A stretch of 64,000 nt of DNA. It comes from Anthostomella pinea (lineage: Eukaryota > Ascomycota > Sordariomycetes > Xylariales > Xylariaceae). Position 1 is the stretch's first letter. Each line of letters opens with the position of its first letter. Where the stretch lies: the NCBI GenBank assembly GCA_963556695.1, contig CAUWAG010000019.1:372001-436000 (forward strand). Reading direction: 5' to 3'. The notes under the pieces are model-generated. The model did no database searches and was not told the DNA's origin. It worked only from the letters and a program-made list of their open reading frames with translations. Shown piece by piece: positions 57,343 through 64,000 of this stretch. The position numbers were made by a program, and so were the translations under genes.

Positions 57343-57895
57343 CATTGAAGAAGTCGTGATCGACCATGTTCACTAGTTGTTAACTTTCTTTGCTGGAATG
57401 AGCGATAGAAGCGCAGTGAGCGTAAGTCACTGATCACACCGGCCATCTGACAACTTGAACCGTGATGATTCCCGGAGGTGCGATGGCGGTCAGAACTGGA
57501 CCAACGTGGTGCAGACGCCGCTCCTCGCCCGTCACATACTTCTGTCAGCAAGCTTGACTATGGCTGGCGCAGGACGTACATCATCGACGCCATTAATGCG
57601 GTCAGTATGTCAAACCTTTCTTATCACATTACTGTGGAGGATGACGGGCCAGGGAGCTTCGTTAGAGGAAACTCTATCGAAATGGGCAAGTTGGAGGTGA
57701 AGTCCTGGGTATCATGATGACGTTACATACACTCAACATGAAACACATTGTTACCTGGATATAGCTGAGCAGAATATCTCATACCACAAGACCCCATGGT
57801 TCCGAAAACATCACCCACTGAACTGCCCCCATCTCGCACTGAAATCGAAATAGAAAGGCCATCCCATCAGGAAATACAAGGCCTTCTTAGTCAAT
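57343..57895. other. Intergenic
   Basis: Two overlapping frames at 57455-57717; neither is recognised. Divergent promoter space between the aldo-keto reductase and the next gene. Confidence 0.4.
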
Positions 57896-58412
57896 ATGTC
57901 AGCAGGCCATCCCACTACAGGCTACCCCAGTACATATGCAGATGGCGACGAGAAGGTCTACAGCCAGCATGACATCCAGAATGAGCAGAGACACCATTCC
58001 AAGAAGGCCACTGGTTACATGCCGAGTAGGTTCCCTGGAGTATTCCCTTATTCGAGGAGGACATCTAACCCGTTACAGAGGAGGATGTCAGTCGCCCCAA
58101 CACCCATCCCAACACCCATCACCTCACTCCAAAAGCTAACCGGTTGTAGATCCCAGACAAAGTCAACGAGAGATACAAGTCGGAGCCTGGATATGCGGTA
58201 AGTGGTAGCGGGAGAAGGCACAAACCCAACCCCCGTGAACATAGCTGACCGGGCTGGAACAGGCCACTATGCATGGAAATGAGCCCTCCAGGGGAGCAAA
58301 GAAGGATGCTGAGATTCAGGCTGAGGAGGAGGAGATCATCAACAGGAAGAAGCAGAAGACTGACTCACTGGTCGGCAAGAAGCCCCCGAAGGTGTTGGGG
58401 GTTGTCGAGTAG
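57896..58412 (+). CDS. Small hydrophilic protein, gene with an 8-nt microexon
   Basis: Exons 57896-58025, 58079-58086, 58150-58197 and 58263-58412; 111 residues. Introns: 58026-58078 (GTAGGT, CTAAC, ACAG), 58087-58149 (GTCAGT, CTAAC, GTAG) and 58198-58262 (GTAAGT, CTGAC, ACAG). The 8-nt exon AGGAGGAT adds Lys-Glu-Asp across its borders and is the only way I found to join GYMP to IPDKVNERYKSEPGYA in frame; skipping it gives a stop soon after. The protein is charged throughout (AKKDAEIQAEEEEIINRKKQK), without hydrophobic core, signal or membrane segments, so likely disordered. It has the feel of a conserved small fungal protein, but I cannot name it. Confidence 0.66.
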
Positions 58413-58754
58413 AGAAGACGGGAGATGGTCTCATGGTGATGCCTGCGAATTGAGGTCGACGACATCTCCCGGGCGGCAAAACGTATACTTCGCTCAGTAG
58501 ACATTCACTCAATCAATACATGACACGGGAAAGATGTGAGTCAGTGATACGGTTTGATTGCAGTAGGCGCACCTGCGTTTGACGCGTTCTTCGTTGGTCC
58601 ATCTTCTCAGGCACCTGCGTGCTTTCGCCGCGATATGTACAGTTCGACTTATCGCTCATCTTTTATCATTAAGTGACTTAACCTACCATCCAGTTTCGCC
58701 ACACACAAAAGCGGCTTGCTCTCACTTAATGGTATCCAATATCTGATCTCTGAA
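58413..58754. other. Intergenic
   Basis: Nothing recognised. Confidence 0.4.
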
Positions 58755-58907
58755 ATGCCACCCTTGGCCCCCTTTTCCGTTTTCTCAACAACTTTCTTCT
58801 CACTCTTGGCCTGGTCTACCGGGTTTGCATTGGCCGATTTTATGCCGGGGCCATGCAGGAAGCCCGATCCTTTCGGCAATGTAAAGGATTTACCTGGTAC
58901 ATGGTAA
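58755..58907 (+). CDS. Possible truncated secreted-protein exon
   Basis: About 50 codons beginning MPPLAPFSVFSTTFFSLLAW, signal-peptide-like, then ADFMPGPCRKPDPFGNVKDLPG. A donor-like GTAAGC follows at 58903, but no further exon is visible before AT-rich repeat sequence and the LINE that ends near 59088. May be the head of a gene lost to the insertion, or chance. Confidence 0.25.
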   Translation: MPPLAPFSVFSTTFFSLLAWSTGFALADFMPGPCRKPDPFGNVKDLPGTW

Positions 58908-59087
58908 GCTTATATCCGTTAGCGTGAGGAAATTAAACATATTACTTGGGTAAATGTAGCGGTTCTAAGATTTAATTGGAATTTTCGCCAAACCTCAATA
59001 CAGCTACTAATAGGTTAGCCTTAAGTTTTTAACCATAATTGAGGTCTTACTAAGAGGACGACGTCTTTTAAAAGGGTATAAACCTAT
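58908..59087. other. AT-rich stretch beside the LINE 3' end
   Basis: No ORF. The composition shift suggests RIP-affected or old repeat sequence. Confidence 0.4.
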
Positions 59088-61065
59088 GTTTAGTTTAGTT
59101 TAGTTTATTTAACGCCGTAGGGGCTCTAGGCTCCAGATCCTTATAGACGTTTGGCGTGCAGGTGACTATCTTAGGGGCTAATATACAAGCCTTACTATAC
59201 GGGAAGCAGGACATGACTCCCTATTTCCCACGATAACCTGCAAATCGAACCTCGAGGGCACATATGTTATTCTATCAGTTTCTGTTGGCCCCGCCATTTG
59301 GGCTCGTGCTCTGTGATATCTGGTTTGTAGTCGGTAGTCCGAATAGCATCAAGGAGCTCCTCTCGCTTTGACAGTTAGTGCCTTGCGTTTAAAAGGCTAT
59401 AAGCTAGAAGAAAATAAAAACATAAAGAAAGATGGTAAAAGTAGTAAAGAGATGTAATAACATGCGCAGTTACACCTGGTGATCGATGAATTGATGTTCT
59501 GTAACCCTGGGACAGACTTTCGTATAGAATTCTGTCCACTTATAGAAGTCTCTGAATTCCTTTGGGTGCGTTATCAGCCATTTCCAATAGGCTCTCCCTT
59601 CTGGTTTGGGTTCTCCGTTGTGTCTGCGGTTTCTTCGTGGCTACCCAGACCGTTTTGTAAGGGCTCTGTTGTAAAAAGCAAAGTGGGCTCGCGTTTTGAT
59701 TCTCCCACAAAAGCAGTTGTAGTGTTCCTCGTGCTTGAACCTCCTATGGTACCAGCTAAAGTCGCCGTGTCCAGTTCTAGATGCGATAAGCCTGTGGAGC
59801 GTTGGCCTGTTAAGCTTGAGCTCTTCTGGGCACTTGAGCGTAGTTTTCTAAAGGCCGAGAGTTTTGTATTTATCACTGATGTTCTCGTCCCACCATTGCT
59901 GGTGTTCTTTTTGAGTCTTTTCGTTGAGAAGACCTAAGACGCCCGTAAGCGTGGGTTTGGCCCCGATAAGGATTGGTAAGATAGTGCCTTTCTTTGCCTT
60001 TTTGTCGGCCTCTTCGTTGCCTTGAATGTCCATGTGCCCTGACACCCATTGGACCTGTACGTTGGCGTACGTGTCCGAGATTTCGTGGAATTCTAGAAAA
60101 GCTTCTTGGGAGCTCTGAGCTGGTTCCCCCCACAGTCCGGAGATCACTGCTGCATTATCCAGACACACGTGGATGGTGGCGCCGCTACTGAGCCTCAGGG
60201 CCTGTCTGAGTGCGTGGTGGGCCCCTTCGACCTCATTATCAAAGACCTCATTTGGGTGGCCCAGTCTGCCACAGCCCGAGGCTATGTTTGTCTGGCCTCT
60301 ATACATCACGTATCCATATCCTATCGCCCCCTCCAAGGATTTCGAGCCATCAGAATAGGCGACTATGTGTGAAGGCAGAAGGGATTTTAGCCAGTCTATG
60401 AAGACTTTGGCTTTTTTAGCTTTATTTCTTATTATAACAGCTTTGCCAACGTTCGTTGCATATCTTGGTTTTATTAGGATTAGTCTTAGAAAATCCGGTG
60501 TGAGTTTATTTATCCTTTAGAGCCGTATCCTTGTGGTTATCTTAACTAGACCCCTCAGGCCTCTGCTCACAGTAGGGTTCCGGGCTGTAACACATCAGAT
60601 TAACAGATGCATGTTATCCATAGCTCTGATTCTCAGGCTGAACCGCATCCAGATCTTGCTGAGTATGGTTTATACTGTTGGTAGGCCTGATTCTTTAAAG
60701 AGTACCTTCTTTGGTGTAGTCCTCCAGACCGGGAGAATCCTTTTGATGGGCTCTGTAAGGACTCTTTCTAGGTCGTCTGAGTGGCCGTTCCGGCGGGTGC
60801 TCACGTCCCGGACCTGACCATTTTCTGTTCTCTTGTAATCCTCGGCCCCCCAGACCTCTGCCCCATAGACCATGGTAGGAATCACGCATGCAATTACCCC
60901 CTTGCGGAGGGCTGCTGCTAGGGGCCCTCTAATAGTGTTTACAAGACTTCGAATATGTCTGGCGACGACGAGGCCCTTGGCTGCCCGTCTTTTGACATGC
61001 TCCCAGAACTTCAGGAACCTGTCGAAGAAAATCCCCAGCCAGCGGACCACCGCCCCTTTCACTGG

Positions 61066-61505
61066 CTGTTGTCACGAAGCGTAAATAAGATGAGGACATA
61101 AAAGTCCTGATTACACTACCTACGTGTATGTCAGATTTGAGCCAATCGTGAGGTTGAAGTGTGTCTGTATTCTGTCTCTCTAGAGTGTCCTCGTGCGACC
61201 GTGGCAGTTTTGTGCCAGAGGGGGCTGGATCGGGACGGAACAACTAGGTTCCGGTGTCTACCTATCAAGGTGCTCTCTGGGCTCACCTTTAATCCAACAG
61301 TGTAAGAATCTCTTGGTGGGGGGGGAAAGAAGGATCTGACCCGCCAGCCAATTCTGGTGGGATTAATGATCCTTCCATCCGCCCCACTATTACCTAGCCT
61401 AGTACAGTTGTGGCCACACGTCTTGTGCGCCAGGTCATGTGATGCTGCGCACAGGCCACCCTGATGGGTTGACAGACTTCCAGGAGGTCAGACCGTCACA
61501 GCTGC
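61066..61505 (+). repeat. Inverted copy of the LINE linker region
   Basis: Matches the reverse complement of 62590-62845: shared TGTCACGAAGCGTAAATA, GTGTAAGAATCTC, CTAGTACAG and CAGGAGGTCAGACCGTCACAG, in the same order. The left copy is about 180 bp longer. It splits the RT frame between FTIKP and VVRWLG. An inverted duplication or a separate insertion of a related copy would both explain it. Confidence 0.65.
61315..61386 (+). repeat. Fold-back (hairpin) element, copy in the left inverted arm
   Basis: About 72 bp able to form a long hairpin: GGATCTGACCCGCCAG pairs with CTGGTGGGATTAATGATCC, and G-rich and C-rich ends pair outside. A sister copy lies at 62703-62773. MITE-like in shape, but no separate target duplication can be shown because both copies share flanks. 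Confidence 0.5.
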
Positions 61506-61825
61506 GCTGGTTTGATGGTGAAGCCTCCGGGAGTGATTATTTCTGGTGTCAGAGGTCTCCTCCCAGTATCAAAGTAGATGGCTTCAGCCTTGGAGTCTTC
61601 AAAATGACCTTGTTGTCTAGGCCCCAGCGTAGAATATTGTCTACCATGCTAGCTGCCTTGGCTGCTAGCTCAGTAGTGGTTTTGCCCGTTATTCGGATGC
61701 CTACGTCGTCTACATATCCGAATCTGTTATGCTTATCCTCTAAGTAGATATCTGCAATATACAGCAGGAAGAAGATCGGGGAAGCTGGTGATCCTTGTGG
61801 GAGCCCACAGCTCAGTCCGAATACC

Positions 61826-62039
61826 TGTTGGATATCATACCAGGCTGAGGCTTTCGGGGCTGAATGCGCTAATGGGTTTAGCTTCAGGGCAGTCAGCCCA
61901 CCCTCAGGCCACCAGGATCCTGGCGCCATTATCGTATGATTATCTGGTCACCCTGATGGCACACCTGTACATATGGGGGCTTCTCCCCCAGAGATCTTCT
62001 TCTCTTTCCTTTCAATACAGAACGGTTTGAAATCTCACA
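61826..62039 (+). mobile_element. Solo LTR (copia-like), copy 3, inside LINE RT
   Basis: 214 bp, same element as 13603-13816 and 18932-19145. Flanked by the 5-bp duplication ATACC (61821-61825 and 62040-62044). It interrupts the RT between EGVTTKV and GLSCGLPQG of the minus-strand LINE, so it is younger than that LINE. Confidence 0.9.
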
Positions 62040-62702
62040 ATACCTTAGTAGTAACGCCTTCCAGTCTAATCTGAGCAGTTCTGTCCGATAAGAAGGAATC
62101 TACCCATTTTACAAGGGCTGGTGCCCAGCCCTGCTGGCGGAGCCTGAGAATCAATCTCTGGCAAAGTACTGTATCAAACGCCCCTTGTACATCCAGGGTG
62201 ACAAGAAGGGCTTTTTGCCCGGATTCCAGGGCTAACTCGATGTCGTGTGTGACTGCTGCAGTAAGGTCGACCGCAGAGCGCTTAGGGAGGGCCCTGATTT
62301 GGTTTGGGCTGATCACCTCTCTTAGTAGGGCTGTTGTTGCCATACGTTTTGCAACTAGCCTTTTAAAGCCCTTTTCAAGGCATGATAACAGAGCAACCGG
62401 CCTATATGATTTCACGGTGGTATAGTCCTTTTTCCCCGGCTTCTTGAGCATGATTACTTCTGCTGACTTGAAAGGGGTGGGATAGTGCCCTATTTTAAGG
62501 CAGGCTTGAAATAGAAGCCAAATCGGCTTCGCTAGGTGGACCCATGCCGCTTTGAGGAGCCGTGTTGAGAGAGAGTCTATTCTGGGGGCTGTGACGGTCT
62601 GACCTCCTGTACGTCTGTCAGCCCATCGATGTGGTCAGTGCGCTGCATCAGGTGACCTGGCGCATAGAACGTGTTGCCACAGCTGTACTAGATTGGGTAA
62701 TT

Positions 62703-62773
62703 GTGGGGCGGGTTGAAGGATCTTTAATCCCACCAGAATTAGCTGGCGGGTCAGATCCTTCTTCCCCTCCCCA
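62703..62773 (-). repeat. Fold-back (hairpin) element, copy in the right inverted arm
   Basis: Counterpart of the hairpin at 61315-61386, same stem words in opposite orientation (CCCACCAG and CTGGCGGG around AATTAG). It interrupts the linker frame after VLLSLRTC. Confidence 0.5.
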
Positions 62774-63327
62774 CTGAGAGATTCTTACACGTACGTAGTG
62801 AAAGCAGGACTGTTACGTCCACTCCATATTTACGCTTCGTGACAGGAGCTGTGTTTTCCGTGAGAACCATTTTAGCAAGTTTGGTTAGCGATATTACAGA
62901 GTCCCATTCCAATGCAGCGCGGGGGGCGATGGGAATCCCTAACAGGTCGTGTACGAGGTCGTCTTCGGCCGAGTGCCTGTCTAGTAAGGCCGTCTTAAGG
63001 GTATATGCCTTTTTGGTAGTGTCCTCTATTGTCAAGTTGCCGACTTTTAGTGGTGGTGATTTTATGTCCGGACCTAGCTTATGCCAGTTAATTATCTTGA
63101 AGAGGTCTGAGTCTTTCTGTATGCCTTTGATGCGGGCTTTCCAGTACTCTCTTTTTGCCTGTCGTACTACCGCCCAATACGCGCGTTTCTCTTCCGTAGG
63201 GATGTTAAACTATATTTCTTGGCGCCCCGCTGTTAGGGCGCAATCTCTATATCTGTACTAAAGCAGGCATTTTTCTCAGTATCTGACTATCCTTGCCAAG
63301 GCGCAGAAATTTTTCCTCACAAGCTGG

Positions 63328-64000
63328 ATGGCACCCCTTCATGATAGGCCCCCAAACACGCCAGTGGCCGTCCCAAAGACGACTACTGGCGGCGTGCTCA
63401 AATCCCCGGCCCCTAGAAAGACATACGGCCCGGCAACCCCAAGCAGGCTCCGCTGGGCACTGCTTGACAACATCAGCAGCAGCCCGTCACAGGTCTCTGA
63501 GGCTGACTTTACCGTTATTTCCCCTCTAAAAGGAAAATCCCGAAATATCAATGACAGCAGCACCACTGGAATGAAACAACCTCAATTGAACGAAATCTCG
63601 ACAGACCAAGCCATTATACGTGATATAGAGAATAAAACCTCCTCCTCAGAGTGCCAGAACCAAGTTGCCAGAATACTGGCTAAAGACAAGCACCTTTATA
63701 AAACCAGGATGGCAATGTTTCAAGAGTGTGCTGCAGCGGTTGATAAGACAATTGAGAAAGCTGGAACTGAACTATACTCTCATGCCAAGGAGTTCAGCGC
63801 TTTCTTCTCTAAATGTCTGAACGAGTGGCTGGAAACCCGAGATCCGCCTAAAAGGAAGACCATCCCTGGGGGGATAGGGATGGTAAAGCCCACTATGACC
63901 TTTGCCCAAGCTGTCTCCTCTAGCCAACAACAGCATCCACAGACAGTCAACACTACTATAAAGAAAACACAGCCTGGCGCCTTCATTACTGCTAACCAAC
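63328..64000 (+). CDS. LINE ORF1-like protein, open to the window end
   Basis: From ATG 63328 the frame is open for 224 codons and leaves the window without a stop, so it is easily missed by closed-ORF listing. N-terminal Pro/Thr-rich part (RPPNTPVAVPKTTTGGVLKS), a helical charged middle (KDKHLYKTRMAMFQECAAAVDKTIEKAGTELY), then FFSKCLNEWLETRDP and a segment PTMTFAQAVSSSQQQ that resembles the PTWAxVA-type word of fungal Tad-like LINE ORF1 proteins. The expected knuckle would lie beyond the edge. It faces away from the decayed minus-strand LINE, so it belongs to another copy. The lack of stops contrasts with every other LINE frame here. Confidence 0.55.
   Translation, partial: MAPLHDRPPNTPVAVPKTTTGGVLKSPAPRKTYGPATPSRLRWALLDNISSSPSQVSEADFTVISPLKGKSRNINDSSTTGMKQPQLNEISTDQAIIRDIENKTSSSECQNQVARILAKDKHLYKTRMAMFQECAAAVDKTIEKAGTELYSHAKEFSAFFSKCLNEWLETRDPPKRKTIPGGIGMVKPTMTFAQAVSSSQQQHPQTVNTTIKKTQPGAFITANQ

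Larger units (their letters stand above)
59848..63260 (-). pseudogene. LINE ORF2 remnants (linker, RT, RNase H)
   Basis: From 5' to 3' on the minus strand: linker with AKREYWKARIKGIQKDSDLFKIINWHKL (about 63130-63180); RT start SLSTRLLKAAWVHL and KPGKKDYTTVKSYRPVALL (62390-62580); LVTLDVQGAFDTV with the first catalytic Asp; QIRLEGVTTKV, where the LTR interrupts; SCGLPQGSPASPIFFLLYIADI; RFGYVDDVGIRI with the catalytic YVDD (about 61700-61735); then, after an inverted insertion, VVRWLGIFFDRFLKFWEHVKRR (61000-61060); RNase H with GAIGYGYVMYRG, HVCLDNAAVISGL and WVSGHMDIQGNEEADKKAKKG, ending at 59848. Frames change repeatedly. Confidence 0.8.
59088..63270 (-). mobile_element. Decayed Tad-like LINE with later insertions
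   Basis: The 3' end, read on the minus strand, is GTTAAATAAAC followed by an (AAACT)n tail (TTTAG repeats at 59088-59106). Then rightwards come RNase H, RT and the endonuclease-RT linker; no endonuclease is seen, so the copy is probably 5'-truncated near 63270. It carries an inverted copy of its own linker (61066-61505) and a solo LTR (61826-62039). I could not find a target duplication. Confidence 0.75.

Overview
This window is nuclear DNA of a filamentous ascomycete (Pezizomycotina, probably Sordariomycetes; the genus cannot be read from the sequence). The evidence is short GT-AG introns of about 50-90 nt with CTAAC/CTGAC branch sites, HET-domain genes, a tetrahydroxynaphthalene-reductase-type SDR of DHN-melanin pathways, a GH3 beta-xylosidase, and Tad-like LINEs plus a Fot/pogo-like transposon. 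Most nonsense codons in the repeats can be explained by C-to-T or G-to-A change, as expected of RIP.

Layout. 1-11.2 kb: 3' end of sulfite reductase (MET5 type), a frameshifted HET gene, a 54-codon gene with a duplicated Cys motif, a decayed gene with 2OG-oxygenase-like features, a three-exon SDR, a small unknown gene and a four-helix membrane protein. 11.2-21.5 kb: repeat-rich; a decayed ORF, two solo LTRs, a secreted kinase-like gene just downstream of one LTR, two head-to-head 5'-truncated LINE copies, a SnoaL-like gene and a broken GFA-family gene. 21.5-32.8 kb: a second HET gene cut in two by an 8,994-bp LINE insertion with a 16-bp target duplication; the LINE itself carries a 2,416-bp Fot/pogo element at a TA site. 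32.8-58.4 kb: mainly genes: F-box pseudogene, melanin-type reductase, DUF7025-type AAA ATPase, small secreted protein with a Kex2-like site, GH3 enzyme with an apparent frameshift, DUF1308-like protein, DUR3-type urea transporter, metallo-beta-lactamase-fold protein, a decayed paralogue of the AAA ATPase, aldo-keto reductase, and a small hydrophilic protein whose gene needs an 8-nt microexon. 58.9-64 kb: a decayed minus-strand LINE carrying a third solo LTR and an inverted copy of part of itself, then an open LINE ORF1 running off the right edge.

The genes do not form one pathway. The window reads as an accessory, repeat-invaded segment with incompatibility-type (HET), secreted and metabolic genes, several broken. 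Nested insertions give a relative history: HET gene, then LINE, then Fot/pogo; and old LINE, then copia-like LTR.

Main points for follow-up: the split HET gene with its nested elements, the tiny duplicated-Cys gene, the microexon gene, the secreted kinase-like gene beside an LTR, and the open ORF1 at the window end. All splice models were read by eye from consensus and frame, without transcript support.
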